A stretch of 64,000 bases of DNA from Phymorhynchus buccinoides (GCA_017654935.2 CM065706.1:14188936-14252935), one strand, 5' to 3'; counted from the stretch's first letter, positions 10,826 to 23,489 are shown. Translations and numbers: made by a program. Notes: a model not told the origin generated them from the letters alone.

Positions 10826-13800
10826 TATACAGTACCACACACCATCTGAAGCGCTTCTATCAAGTACAAATGTGGAAAATATGGTTGAAACCCCAATTTT
10901 TAGACCCCTACCACTTTCAAGGCCTACCGATCTCCCCGACCTTGACGTTGACCTTGATCGGCATGCCAACATCAGAAAGGCCATAAGTCAAAGTACCTAC
11001 ATGCCAAATTTGAAGACTCTAAGACCAACGGTGTGGACGTTATGGCTCCTTAAAGATTTTTCGGTTTTCAAGGTCATACGCCATGGTCAAGGTCAGGACG
11101 GCAAAACGTTTTGCGCGGATGCCTTCCTCTCATGGTGACACACCACCACACAACATTTGAAGCGATTCGGTCAATCGGTTCGGGAGATATCCTTGGGACA
11201 GACAGAAAAACAAACAACAAGGGCGCCGCCGAGCGGCAGACATGTCCGTCACCAGCATTGCCACGCACTTGCGACACCCCGTAGAGTGTCACATCATGAC
11301 ACAAAATTGGAAGGGATTCTGTCTTCTAGTTCACGAGATACAGCTTGAAGAAGAAACATATAGCGCCAAGAAGAAAATTTCGGTTTTCAAGGTCACACTT
11401 CAAGGTCAAGGTCAGGATGGTGATAATTTATGCTCTGATGTTTTCTTCTCTAGGGCATACAGTACCACACACAATCTGAAGCGCTTCTGTCAAGTACAAA
11501 TGTGGAAAATATGGCTTAAAACCCAATTTGTAGACCCCTACCACTTTCAAGGCCTACCGATCTCCCGGACCGTGATGTTGACCTTGATCGGTATGCCACC
11601 ATCAGAACGGGCATAGGCCAAAGTACCTCCATGCCATATTTGTGGGAGTTATGGCCCCTTAAAGATTTTCGGTTTTCAAGGTCGTACGCCAAGGTCAAGG
11701 TCACGACGGCAATAATTTATGCGCAGATGCCTTCCTCTCATGGTGACATGCCACCACACAAAATTGGTTCAGGAGATATCCTTGGGACAGAAAACCCCCA
11801 ATTTTTAGACCCCTACCACTCTCAAGGTGTACCGATCTCCCTGACCTTGACTTTGACCTTGATCGGTATGCAATCATCAGAACGACCATAAGCCAAAGTA
11901 CCTCCATGCCAAGTGTCAAGTCTCTAGGACCTACGGTGTGGAAGTTATGGCCCCTTAAAGATATTCGGTTTTCAAGGTCATACGCCAAGGTCAAGGTCAG
12001 AACGGCAGAATGTTTTGCGCGGATGACTTCCTCTCATGGGGACACACCACCACACAAAATTTGAAGCGATTCGGTCAAGCGGTTTGGGAGATATCCTTGG
12101 GACAGACAGAAAATACACACACAACCCCCCCCCCCCCCCCCCCCCCCCCCAAAAAAAGTTACATACACGAACGAAAACATACTCCTTTGGGATCTACTTT
12201 GTAGATCGGCAAAGGACAACAAACAAAGAAACATACACGAACGAAAATAGACTCCTTTGCGATCGTAGATCGGCAAAGAACAAAGAAAAAAAGAACAAGG
12301 CCTACCGATCTCCCGGACCTTGACCTTGACCTTGATCGGTATGCCATCATCAGAACGGGCATAAGCCAAAGTACCTACGTGTCAAATTTGAAGACTCTAA
12401 GACCAACGGTGTGGAAGTTATGTCCCCTTAAAGATTTTCGGGTTTCAAGGTCGTACGCCAAGGTTAAGGTCACGACGGCAAAACGTTTTGCGCGGATGCC
12501 TTCCCCTCATGGTGACACACCAGCACACAAAATTTGAAGCGATTCGGTCAAGCGGTTCGGGAGATATCCTTGGGACAGACAGCAAAAGAAAAAGAAAAAC
12601 AAGGGCGTCGCTGAGCGGCAGACATGTCCGTCACCAGCAATGCCACGCACTTGCGACACCCCATAGAGTGTCACATCCTGACACAAAATTGGAAGGGATT
12701 CTGTCTTCTAGTTCACGAGATACAGCTTGAAGAAGAAACATATAGCGCAAAGAAGGACATTTCGGTTTTCAAGGTCACACTTCAAGGTCAAGGTCAGCAT
12801 GGTGATAATTTATGCTCGGATGTTTTCTTCTCTAGGGTATACAGTACCACACACAATCTGAAGCGCTTCTGTCAAGTACAAATGTGGAAAATATGGCTTA
12901 AAACCCAGTTTGTAGAACCCTACCACTTTCAAGGCATACCGATCTCCCGGACCGTGACCGTGACCTTGATCGATATGCAACCATCAGAACGGGCATAAGC
13001 CAAAGTACCTACATGCCAAATTTGAAGACTCTAACACGGTGTGGGAGTTATGGCCCCTTAAAGATTTTTGGTTTTCAAGGTCGTACACCAAGGTCAAGGT
13101 CACAACGGCAAACTTTTGTGTGCGGATGCCTTCCTCTCATGGTGACACACCAGCACACAAAATTTGACGCGATTCGGTTTCAAGGTCGTACGCCAAGGTC
13201 ATGACCTTGACCTTGATAATTCATGTTCAGATCTCTTCCTATGAAGGTGACACACCTACACACAAAATTTGACGCGATTCTGCCAAACCGTTCGGAAGAT
13301 ATCCCTGGGACAGACAGAACAAGGCTTACCTATCTCCCGGACAGTTACCTTGACCTTGATCGGTATGCCACTATCAGAACGGGCATAAACCAAAGTACCT
13401 ACATGCCAAATTGTCGGTTTTCAAGGTCGTACGCCAAGGTCAAGGTCACGACGGCAAAATGGTTTGCGCGGATGCCTTCCTCTCATGGTGACACACCAGC
13501 ACACAACAATTGACGTGATTCGGTCAACCCGTTCGAAAGATATCCTTGGGACAGACAGAAGGAGAAAAAATGACCCTCCGATTTTCAGGCTCCAGCGATT
13601 TTTTTGACCTTGACCTTGACCTTGATCGGTATGCCATCATCAGAACGGGCATAAGCCAAACCACCTTCATACCAAGTTTCAACATCCTATGTTGATTGGT
13701 GCCCGAGATATGGCTAAAAATAGATTTTCGGTTTTCAAGGTCGTACGTCAAGGTCAAGGTCACGACGGCAAAATGGTTTGCGCAGATCTCTTCCTATTAC

Positions 13801-13860
13801 GGTGGCACACCTTCACACAAAATTTGACCCGATTCCCCAATGGACCCGATGGACCCCAAT
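10826..13860. repeat. Complex repeat field rich in AGGTCAAGGTCA
   Basis: Built from recurring blocks of roughly 300 bp inside a higher-order repeat of about 1,382 bp (the block starting GAGCGGCAGACATGTCCGTC occurs at 11231 and 12613). Blocks carry TGACCTTGACCTTGATCGG near one end and GGTTTTCAAGGTC ... AAGGTCAAGGTCA near the other, so direct repeats of AGGTCA face each other in opposite orientations. At least seven exact AGGTCAAGGTCA copies occur (for example 11403-11414). Blocks also share GGAGATATCCTTGGGACAGA, a style seen in non-autonomous Helitron-like elements of marine invertebrates. A C-run lies at about 12126-12150. No coding content is convincing. Confidence 0.8.
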
Positions 13861-13935
13861 TTGATGCCTTTTAGTGACATAGGTGTTATATAACTGTGGT
13901 GCTAAAATGCGACTTTGGCGGTGAAAGTGTTAAAA
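13861..13935. mobile_element. Solo half of the piggyBac-like MITE
   Basis: Inverted copy of the first 70 bases of the element at 14010: it reads GATGCCTTTTAGTGACAT and ends GGCGGTGAAAGTGTTAA. Together with 14006-14080 it forms a long imperfect inverted repeat around a 70-base spacer. Confidence 0.7.
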
Positions 13936-14009
13936 ATGTCTATACGAATGGGTAATGAAAAGTGCATTGAGTTGCTTAGCAAGATTATACGCTATATAAG
14001 CATTATTAA

Positions 14010-14332
14010 CCCTTTCACCGCCAATGTCGCATTTTAGCATCACAATGGTTTAACACCCATGTCACTAAAAGGCATCCAATCCGGATCTGTTATCCAAAGA
14101 CCCTGTTATCTTAATTTTGGGAGGTAAGGATTGGCCTAATGGTATATATGTCACTAAAAGGCATCCAATCCGGATCTGTTATCCAAAGACCCTGTTGTCT
14201 TAATTTTGGGAGGTAAGGATAGGTCTTATGTTAAATATGTCACAGAAGAATTCCCAATATTGCAGATTTTGGTTGTCTACCCAGTTAAGTTTAATAGTAT
14301 TTTTTGGCTGAAAATGGCTGGCGGCGAAAGGG
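14010..14332. mobile_element. piggyBac-like MITE, 323 bp, TTAA-flanked
   Basis: Left end CCCTTTCACCGCCA and right end (reverse complement) CCCTTTCGCCGCCA match at 13 of 14 positions. Both ends abut TTAA (14006-14009 and 14333-14336), the target duplication of piggyBac and Kolobok elements. The interior has a roughly 84-bp tandem duplication containing GGCATCCAATCCGGATCTG. No transposase is present, so mobility would need one in trans. Confidence 0.8.
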
Positions 14333-14462
14333 TTAATACTTATTATATAAGACCTACTACTCTGCGACATTGCCCTTCTTTGCAACTATTAACATTACCT
14401 CTCTTATACATCTCCCTCCCATTTATAACATCATTTTGGAAAACAATTTCAAGGTCCAATAT

Positions 14463-14464
<2 letters not shown>

Positions 14465-14561
<97 letters not shown>

Positions 14562-14562
14562 T
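14465..14562. repeat. (CT)n then (CA)n microsatellite
   Basis: More than 40 CT units followed by a short CA run. Confidence 0.97.
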
Positions 14563-14833
14563 TCATGCTATAAAAACACACACACAAACAAGAAAAAATT
14601 TCACCGGATTTTCGACATTTACTTTCTTTGTCCAGGCAAGTTGGGATACAATGACAATGATACTACAAGTCACATCGTCGCAGCACAAGCAGTAGCAGAA
14701 TAAAATCATGAGTACAACTCATTCTTATTACATAACAGAATACAATCCCGTGCATTAAAAAAAAAAGAGTTACAAGTAGTATGATGGAGTGAGGTGGGAG
14801 AAGGAATGATGATGGAAGGATTGTTATGAAGTG

Positions 14834-15232
<399 letters not shown>

Positions 15233-15433
15233 GACAAATGAATGACAAATGAATTATTTAATGTCATCAGCAAGGTACATGCTATTTCACATGGGGGTAC
15301 ACAAAGTTGAAAGAAAATAAAAAAGATTTGTTGTAACAAAGAAAACATGAAAATTAATTTAATTTTAAGCAATAAGTCAAAGCTCATGCGACCAACAGTT
15401 CTTATTAGTCAAAGTGTCAGAACACTACAAAAT

Positions 15434-16444
<1,011 letters not shown>

Positions 16445-16847
16445 GATATACGCATTTAACCATATTTTTAATACAGGAAAGTGAACCTATTTTTAAATAA
16501 GGTAAATGATAAATTGAACAAGCATGGCCATGTCAAGACTGATTCAGCATAAAACACACATTAAGACTCCTTTAGGAAAATCATATACTATAAGTGCCAC
16601 ATGTCTTATGTAACGTTACACTAGGCCAATCCCAAACTGAATTTTAGGAGGGTAATGTGGATAGAATGGGGAGGGAGGGGGAAGGATGGAGGGAGAAATA
16701 GAATGAGGGGAAGGGGGAAGGAGGGGGGGGGGGAGAGGAAACCTCAACCAGTGTGCTGAAATGGGGACTAGCAGTAGTTTCAATCCATAACACTGAGCCC
16801 AAAAAGGACAAGGGATTTGAGTTTCTTCCTCCAAAATGTCTCCCTCT

Positions 16848-16972
16848 TGTATAATAACGTGTTTTTGGATTTTGATTAAAGAGAGAGAATGGGCATTGCA
16901 GTATAATAACGTATTTTTGGTTTTGATGAAAGAGAGAGGATGGGCATTGCAGTATAATAACGCGTTTTTGTT
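16848..16972. repeat. Short tandem repeat, about 52-bp unit
   Basis: GTATAATAACGT followed by TTTTTGG, TTTTGAT, AAAGAGAGAG and GGGCATTGCA occurs twice and begins a third time. Confidence 0.85.
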
Positions 16973-17102
16973 GCTGATAGAACTGCTAAACGAGGGGCCT
17001 TCAATAACACTAACACATTTTTAGATGAGAAATTGGCATTGTCAACACATGAAATTTACTCTTTGTTGGAAAAATCCATTCTAAAATTAAAATATCTCTA
17101 AC

Positions 17103-17171
17103 ATATTAGGTCTAAAGTCAAATGGATTGATACAAATTTTGTATCAATCCATTTGACTTTAGACCTAATAT
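17103..17171. repeat. Near-perfect 69-bp palindrome
   Basis: Arms 17103-17136 and 17138-17171 are exact reverse complements (34 bp each) around one T. The arm begins ATATTAGGTCTAAAGTC. It marks the 5' edge of the retroelement fragment that follows. Confidence 0.95.
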
Positions 17172-17172
17172 T

Positions 17173-17460
17173 TTGATGCATAGCAGATCCATAGTTAATT
17201 TAGTGTACAAGATACGTCTAAATTCATGGAAAACTAAATACATAGAAACTAATTGTCTCTGTACTCAGAGATTATCAATTCATCATTTACTATTAGAATG
17301 CCCAATGTTGCTCTCTAAATACCGAATGTTCAATATGGACTTTTTTCATAAGTATAATAATACCAAGGATATCTTAAGTGACGCAGAAATTGACATTGCT
17401 TTAATTGCGAAATTAAGGTTCTCCACGCCTATTGGATGTTTACTGTGGATGTTTTGCTTT
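17173..17460 (+). pseudogene. Non-LTR retroelement C-terminal fragment
   Basis: The frame encodes IVNLVYKIRLNSWKTKY followed by a zinc-knuckle-like CLCTQRLSIHHLLLECP segment, the style of the extreme C-terminus of ORF2 proteins. No RT is attached; the upstream edge is the palindrome at 17103-17171. Confidence 0.5.
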
Positions 17461-17489
17461 GTTGTTGTTGTTTTAAAGCTTCCACGGTT

Positions 17490-17640
17490 TTTGTTTGTGG
17501 CTCAAGCCACAAACCTATAACTCACTTTGTCGGTCGGTCGGTCTGTGTCGGTCGGTCCAAAATTGTCGCACATTTTGACAAAATTGTCGCACTTCAAATC
17601 GAGGCTACACTTCAAATTGAGGCCGCTCTTTAAAATGATG
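17490..17640 (+). repeat. Hairpin plus GGTCGGTCGG and ATTGTCGCAC repeats
   Basis: GTTTGTGGCT and AGCCACAAAC form a perfect 10-bp hairpin stem around CA (about 17490-17511), followed by short GTCGGTCGGTC and AAATTGTCGCAC duplications. The CTTCAAATTGAGG block recurs near 44760. Probably the end of a dispersed element, family unknown. Confidence 0.45.
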
Positions 17641-17988
17641 TATTTTAAAAGCGTACAAAATAATAAACATACGTAATACAGACACTACAACAGACACGAC
17701 GAGTATGCGGTGCTTCTTTCGATGAGTATAAGTAGGATACATAGTTTTAAATGTTTTCCAAAAGATATAAAAAGTTACGAAATGGTGCAGAGATAACATT
17801 CTGGTTTACAGATTAAAATTATTGAAAAGCCAGGGGAGGTGAATATTGATTGGAGTGGTAAAAATAGACCGCGTGCCACAAACTATTGCGATTTCGCGCT
17901 TGTTTTTAATTGGTTCAATTTTTGCATGTTGCCCAAAATCACTAGTCGTGCGAAAAGACATGACATTAAAGATGCATTCTTCTTCACC

Positions 17989-18312
17989 TCAACAATCCAC
18001 AAAAGAAAGCGTTGCCTGACTAATCACCGCCCCTCCCTCTTCTTTCTCCATAGAACACACCAGATGCCTGTGCTCCCCACCCTCCCCCCCCCCCCCCCTC
18101 CACACCTTCACCCTCAACCTATCCCCCTCCGTGCTCTCCCCCAGGTAGGCCAACTTCACCCGGCGAACCCCGGCGGCCATGTTGGCTTCGGTCATGTGAC
18201 CTTCCAGTCTGCCCAATCGCAGGGCGTCGTGGACGGCGTCCAATGCGAAGCGTGCGTAGTTTGTGAAGTTGGTGTGATGTTGGAGATCGATGTCGCTCCA
18301 CGCTACTTTCAT
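17989..18312 (-). CDS. Hotdog thioesterase-like gene, last exon (exon d)
   Basis: 107 codons plus TGA, preceded by a good acceptor (TTCTTCGCAAG before ATGAAAGTAGC). It begins MKVAWSDIDLQHHTNFTNYA, the typical hotdog-fold opening with a catalytic-type Asp and HTN segment, and continues through ANMAAGVRRVKLAYLGESTE and a final ISQATLSFVDC. A glycine-rich insert, coded by a C-run, lies before HLVCSMEKEEG and may vary in length. Exon c (22583-22771) ends in phase 0 and this exon starts in phase 0. The family hydrolyses acyl-CoA or related thioesters; the substrate here is unknown. The internal ATG at the exon edge could also serve as a start, but the upstream exons argue against this. Confidence 0.7.
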   Translation of the reverse strand: MKVAWSDIDLQHHTNFTNYARFALDAVHDALRLGRLEGHMTEANMAAGVRRVKLAYLGESTEGDRLRVKVWRGGGGEGGEHRHLVCSMEKEEGGAVISQATLSFVDC

Positions 18313-18955
18313 CTTGCGAAGAAAAGAAGAAAAAAAAGAACAAATGAAATACCCAGTAAATAAAAGATAATAAAAAAGAAGAAATCGTTACAGTATTTTT
18401 ACGGACTATAACAAAGACTGTATAGGGGAAGATAAGCATCCGGTCTCTTTTCCCTATATGAGTAGTGAAGACAGAAACACTGGTTATGTCCCTTTTAAAC
18501 AGGACACATTTTACACGTCAATAGGCCAGTTGAATTCTCCGTTCAAGTTCCAGTCTGAGTTTTTGGATAGCCTGCACTGTGAATAGTGTACTGTCCCCAC
18601 TAACGATAACTCTATCAGCCCGGTTCGCCGAGCTCTTAAGTAGTCCATCTTACCATATTAGAATATCTTTGCCTAACACGCTGAATGAATACATGGAAAA
18701 CAGGACTTAAATATAATAAGTTTTAGTTTCGATGTTACGGTCATTTGAAGTTTTAATAAATGCACAAAGAAAGAAAAACGAAAAGCATGCGTTACTTTCT
18801 GGGTCAAATTAAGAAGATTATTAATTATTTTGCTGTTTTCGTTGTTAGCCTCTTTACCTGGGAACCTGAAGAAAAAAAACACGTATGAAATTATTTTCAA
18901 CAAAGGACAATGAACATTTGGTGGAACCAAAGAGTACGCAAACACCAAAGGGTAT

Positions 18956-19075
18956 TAATAATAATAATAATAATAATAGTGAAATATTTACATAGCGCAC
19001 TCCTCCACCCAATATGGTATTATCAAAAGAATACTTTCATTAAAGTTTCAAATAAATCTACACTGCTAATAAAAT

Positions 19076-19106
<31 letters not shown>
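18956..19106 (-). repeat. SINE-like fragment with (AAT)n, then (CA)n
   Basis: (AAT)n at 18956-18979, then ATAGCGCACTCCTCCACC. The complementary string occurs near 36155 next to (ATT)n. A separate (CA)n run lies at 19079-19106. Confidence 0.6.
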
Positions 19107-19109
<3 letters not shown>

Positions 19110-19110
<1 letters not shown>

Positions 19111-19439
19111 TGTTTTGTTCATTATTTTCTTATTAATTAGGAGAAAAATACATTGTTGCAAATACTCATAATAATAGAGGCTAATAGAAATTAAGAAAAC
19201 AAGTAGCATATTTAAGCTAGAAACAAAACAAAATCGAAGTTATTAAGATCCTAGATACAGGATATGTTGTCTTTCAAGAATGCAAGCCTAGATCCGCCAA
19301 TGGGCATGAAATACTGGCAAAGGATTTGCTTAATCATTTGGTAAAGGTCAAGATGTGCCACCCTACCTTTACCAAACAATTTTGCAAGCTGCATGCATAT
19401 AACCACGGACTGGCACAATACAACGGCTAGTCAGAATTC
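19110..19439. other. No clear gene; possible CR1-like decay
   Basis: The last 150 bases contain short frames resembling the end of an RT, upstream of the clear fragment at 19440. Confidence 0.35.
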
Positions 19440-19810
19440 TACCCAATCTCCATGAAAGAAACATAATTTAAGAGGCAGACTACTTAGAGGGGACCTAATT
19501 GAGACATACACATTCTGAACTTAAAATGTTAATGGGACACAGCAATACTAACTTAAAAAAACACACCTCACTTTCCAACCGAATTGCACAAGTTTGGAAT
19601 GCTCTTCCAGTTCAAGTGACAGAAGCACAAAATACTAACATATTTAAAAAATCTTCTAGACAGTTGTCCAAATTTTAATAAATTGTTTTATGATTATGAT
19701 GAATAAATTTGAATGGAAATTATGAGTGCGCAAGCGCAACCCACATTTATGAAAAGCATGAAGGGGACGCTTGATAGGCCGCGAGGCCTAGGCTGATGAA
19801 GCCAGTCCCT

Positions 19811-19900
<90 letters not shown>
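19440..19900 (+). mobile_element. CR1-like 3' end with (CTA)n tail
   Basis: Decayed coding sequence contains a LLRGDLIE-like segment and ends RIAQVWNALPVQV ... FKKSSRQLSKF with TAA near 19680, matching the C-terminus style of the intact element at 5949-8909. A 3' UTR follows, then AGTCCCT and about 30 CTA units (19811-19900). The same terminus is found on the intact copy. Confidence 0.8.
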
Positions 19901-20610
19901 ATTATATATATATAAAAGTTTTAGCGTCTCACTGACCTGATCCCAACTTTCAAAAACGTTTAATGAAATCTGAGCAAAACAAACCCCCAACTTCTGCGTA
20001 AAATAGAGCCTTTTCTTATACATGTATTGGTGGCAAATAAGAAACAAACACAAAATACATAATTATTGTTATCATCATTTTTATGACGTCAATATTTTAA
20101 GCTTCGTCAATTGTTTACTTTCTTATTATTGTTGTCTAGAGGAGAGAAAAAAGAGCCAAGCCCCCAAACGTTAACATTTTCATTTTCCCTTGGTTTTGGC
20201 GTGGATTATATTAACCACCAAGCTATTCCGATTGAACTTGAAGTGAAACCCAGCAGTTGTTTGTTCTAAAAGGCAAAAGTAATATTATGGCATTGAAAGA
20301 GCATGGGTGCTACTCCCCAAAATGAAAAAAACCCTGAAAGGCAGGGATCCAGGGAGCCCCGTCGGACGATTCAGGGGGTAAACTTAAGAGAGAGATACAA
20401 TGAGACAAACAGACAGTTAAAATGAGAGACAGAGACAGTTTGAGTCTGATAAGCCTTGTAATTTTTTTTACATTGCCTTTGTAAACTTCCAAGATAAAAC
20501 AACTAGACTAAGTTCAAAACGCCCCAAATCGCTTGTGGTCAATTTGTTTTGGGGGGATGAATTACAAAAAAACTGAACTTCAGTTTCTGGTAAAATTAAA
20601 AATACTGAAA
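19901..20610. other. Intronic AT-rich DNA, no gene seen
   Basis: No recognisable coding or repeat content apart from short AT runs. Confidence 0.5.
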
Positions 20611-21198
20611 TCATATAGTAAAAAGCCAAGTGTCCGTCCGTGTGTGTGTGTGTGTGTGTCTGTCTGAAACACAAAACGGGCCTTATAACTCCACCGTTTT
20701 TCGACCGATTCGCTTCAAATTTGCTGTGAGCCCTAACGGGGCGATGACAACGGCAACCGCGGCGGCCGTGTCATTTGCGCGGTTCGGCAAATGCGCGAAA
20801 CGCGCATCCGCCGGCCTGTTGGCGCCCGTATCTCCGGTGTTTCTGGATTGATTGCCTTCGCATTTGGCAAAAAGATGACCGGGGACGGTGACTATCCGTG
20901 TACCAAACCGGAAGCGAATCGGTTCAGAAACGCGCGCGCTATATGCCGCTTCACCTTTTCACGAATAACTCCGCCGTGTCTTAACCGAATCGCCTCAAAT
21001 TTGCTGTCAGGCAAATTTGAAGAGAATCGGGAGAGCGCGTCACTCTCAGAGCAGCGCCAACGGGAAACGGGGCCTTAACTCCGCCATTTCTTAACCGAAT
21101 CGCTTCAAATTTGCTGTACTCAGCGTTACCAGTACTTGGTGTTACCGTTACTAGGCGTTACCAGTATGGTGCATTGCCAGTACTAGGCGTTGCGCTAG
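20611..21198 (+). mobile_element. Non-autonomous Helitron-like element, 588 bp
   Basis: Begins TCATATAG after an A and ends GCGTTGCGCTAG before a T, the A/T insertion and TC...CTAG ends of Helitrons. Inside are (TG)n near the 5' end, repeated ACCGAATCGCTTCAAATTTG blocks, and repeats of GCGTTACCAGTACT near the 3' end. A related copy with the same 3' end finishes at 37445. No Rep-helicase gene. Confidence 0.75.
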
Positions 21199-21240
21199 TC
21201 AGTGTAAACATCAAAGAGTAGCACCCATGAAAGAGTGAAG

Positions 21241-21309
21241 CAATCCAATGCAGAGGCAGTCACCTCATAGATGCTCAGAGTGCCAGACTCGGGCATGTTC
21301 TGGGGTTTA
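21241..21309 (-). pseudogene. Partial duplicate of thioesterase exon c and donor
   Basis: Reads (minus) CCCGAGTCTGGCACTCTGAG and ends CTATGAG before GTGACTGCC, matching the 3' end of exon c and the start of its intron. About 60 bases of exon are recognisable; upstream homology is lost. Confidence 0.65.
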
Positions 21310-21442
21310 ATTAACCCTCTTGCATTTATTCTGGCCAATACCGACCAGCCAACACTGTCCGTAGCTTTCCCATCCCCGCTACAATCCAGCCTCGAAGGGG
21401 CATTGCCATCATGCACAAAGTTCTGGCTTGTTATGCTATACA

Positions 21443-21716
21443 TCTTATATATATTTTTTCGAAATCTGTCTGTGTGTGTGTCTGTCTGTCTGTCTGTCTG
21501 TGTGTCCCTTATGCACGGCCACAGTTCTCAACCGATCGACACCGAATTTGGTATCAAGCATCCTTGGCACCCTCTGAAGGTCATGCCGTCCTTACTTTTC
21601 GGACACCTCCGCCAAGGGGGCGAAGCGCAATGGGGTGGGACCGAGCGCGAAGACTTGAAACGCAAAGCGCTGAGTCATTAAAGCTATGTCTCATGTGCCA
21701 AGGGTTGCACAGCTAG
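21443..21716 (+). mobile_element. Second Helitron-like element, 274 bp
   Basis: Starts TCTTATATATATTTT after A and ends GTTGCACAGCTAG before T. Contains (TCTG)n and ACCGATCGACACCGAATTTG, a layout common in short Helitron-like elements of marine invertebrates. It differs in sequence from the 20611 element. Confidence 0.7.
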
Positions 21717-22296
21717 TACACACTATAAAAAAAACCTCACTATAGCCATAACGGTGACTATGCCATTGTGTGATATTGTGCTCTCTCTGTGTGCTTCAAA
21801 AGACAGATTTTCTTGAAAATGTTTGAAAAGTGCCTGAACACTAGACGCGGTTTTACTGTATCATCTATGGCAAAATATAAAGAGTGACACACAGGGCCTG
21901 TTACTTCTCATTACAATCGTTAAACTGCTTGGCCCTTTCCTCAAATGGCTTTTATCACTGGTTGACATTAGCCTGTAGAAAGGGCCAATAGTAAATCAGA
22001 GCTATACTATAAATGATATTCTACAGCATTGGAATATCATGCTACAGCTTTCGTGGAAGACTATGACTCTCGAACGAGGGGGCCCTTGCACCAGCTCTGG
22101 TTCTGCAGCCAAGGGCATTGGTTTGGGGACCTTCCCCAACGCCAACTCTCGTCTTCAAATCCCCTTGGCCGAGAGAGTGGGGATGTACCCTGGGCAAGGC
22201 ATCTCCACTTTCAATTAATTATCGCCCAACCCGCCAGAATAGTATCTGCCCCGTCTGCTATCTGGCAGTCATTGTCGGAAACGACAGACAGGCAAC
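21717..22296. other. Intronic DNA, no gene seen
   Basis: No coding signature. Open frames are short and unremarkable. Confidence 0.5.
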
Positions 22297-22335
22297 AACA
22301 ATCGAATGCAGTGGCAGTCGCCTCATAGACGCTGA
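22297..22335 (-). pseudogene. Second partial duplicate of the exon c end
   Basis: Minus strand reads CAGCGTCTATGAG then GCGACTGCC, so the GT donor is lost (GC in place). The intron side, through ACTGCATTCGATTG, matches the 21241 duplicate. Confidence 0.55.
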
Positions 22336-22345
22336 CAAGTATCGT

Positions 22346-22525
22346 GTTTTACGGACTATAAGGCGATACTTTTGTTTTCCTGGACTGAGACCCCTGCGCC
22401 TTATAATGTGACTTAATATATATATATATATAGCAAGAAACTGATAACAAAATCAAAATTTCGTGTAACATTTTGGGGGTGAGGGGGTTCGCCTCATAAT
22501 CAGGTGCGCCTTATACGGTACTTTT
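22346..22525. mobile_element. MITE, TATAAGGCG family
   Basis: Left end TTTTACGGACTATAAGGCG, right end GCGCCTTATACGG. Same family as 56319-56496, with the internal block GACCCCTGCGCCTTATAATG shared. Confidence 0.7.
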
Positions 22526-22582
22526 CATTACAATTATTCAACTATGAAATAAACTAATGCAGTGTCTAGACTATCAGTGCAC

Positions 22583-22771
22583 CTCGTAGACGCTGAGAGG
22601 GCCAGACTCGGGCACAGGCTGGGGCTTGATGATGAGGGGTTCCCCACGGATGCAGTGGCCCTGGTACTTTTCCCGCACATGGTCCGGGACAGGCCAGGGC
22701 TTCTGGGTGATCTTATCCACCATCACCAGCTGCCTCGTGTTGAAACGAGCCACAGTAAAGTCATATCTTTG
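22583..22771 (-). CDS. Hotdog thioesterase-like gene, exon c
   Basis: 189 bases, 63 codons, phase 0 at both ends. The acceptor is GTGATTTCACAG and the donor GAG/GTGCAC. It encodes QRYDFTVARFNTRQLVMVDK, then PWPVPDHVREKYQ and a linker ending PESGPLSVYE. In two-hotdog thioesterases of invertebrates I would expect this to be the end of the first hotdog domain plus the linker to the second. Codon structure is clean and GC is higher than in the flanks. Reading past the donor gives a stop at once, which supports splicing. Partial duplicates of its 3' end lie at 21241 and 22297. Confidence 0.75.
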
Positions 22772-22798
22772 CTGTGAAATCACTGTTGTAATTGTGAA

Positions 22799-22857
22799 AG
22801 AGAGAGAGAGAGAGACAGGGAGACAGGGTGGGGTGTGGGTGTGGGTGGGTGTGAGGG
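22799..22857. repeat. (AG)n/(GGGTGT)n low-complexity
   Basis: Short AG run followed by G/T-rich repeats just upstream of exon c. Confidence 0.8.
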
Positions 22858-22901
22858 ACAGTGGACACTGGAAAACTTTATTTAACAAAGGATAAAGATT
22901 T

Positions 22902-22910
22902 TAGAGAGAG

Positions 22911-22993
<83 letters not shown>
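22902..22993. repeat. (AG)n microsatellite
   Basis: About 45 AG units with one GC change. Confidence 0.97.
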
Positions 22994-22994
<1 letters not shown>

Positions 22995-23096
22995 TCAGTC
23001 AGGAGTCAGGATATTTTTAATTGTTAGGCCATGCCAATACAATGGAGTGAGTGTAACAACAACAACAAATTGACATTACATTATTAACTTGACATT

Positions 23097-23098
<2 letters not shown>

Positions 23099-23177
<79 letters not shown>
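23099..23177. repeat. (AG)n microsatellite
   Basis: About 39 AG units; both AG runs are followed by similar TTTTTAATTSTTAGGCCAT-like flanks, so this may be a duplicated unit. Confidence 0.95.
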
Positions 23178-23179
<2 letters not shown>

Positions 23180-23489
23180 GCGAAATTTTAATTCTGTTAG
23201 GCCATAGCCCCTCAGAATGGGGGTGTACAGAATACAATACAATTTCAGAAATTCATATCAACATCAAATAAAATGCTAAGCCGATGTAACTTTGTGTTAC
23301 ATAGTAAGTTTAGCATATAATACCGTCATATCTATATAGACGTATATTAGGAATACAGCGCGCTGTATTAAGTCACATAATCTCGAATTTCAAAAGCTTC
23401 ACGCAAGTATAAAGCTAACTGTCTAATGTGTTTCTTGTTCCCAATTGTCAACAACACAATTAATCTGAAAAGACAAAGCTATCTATAAT

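Noticed and set aside
11242..13513. Several plus-strand frames in the AGGTCA-rich field, some similar to each other
   Set aside because: The similarity comes from the DNA repeats; no frame is kept across units.
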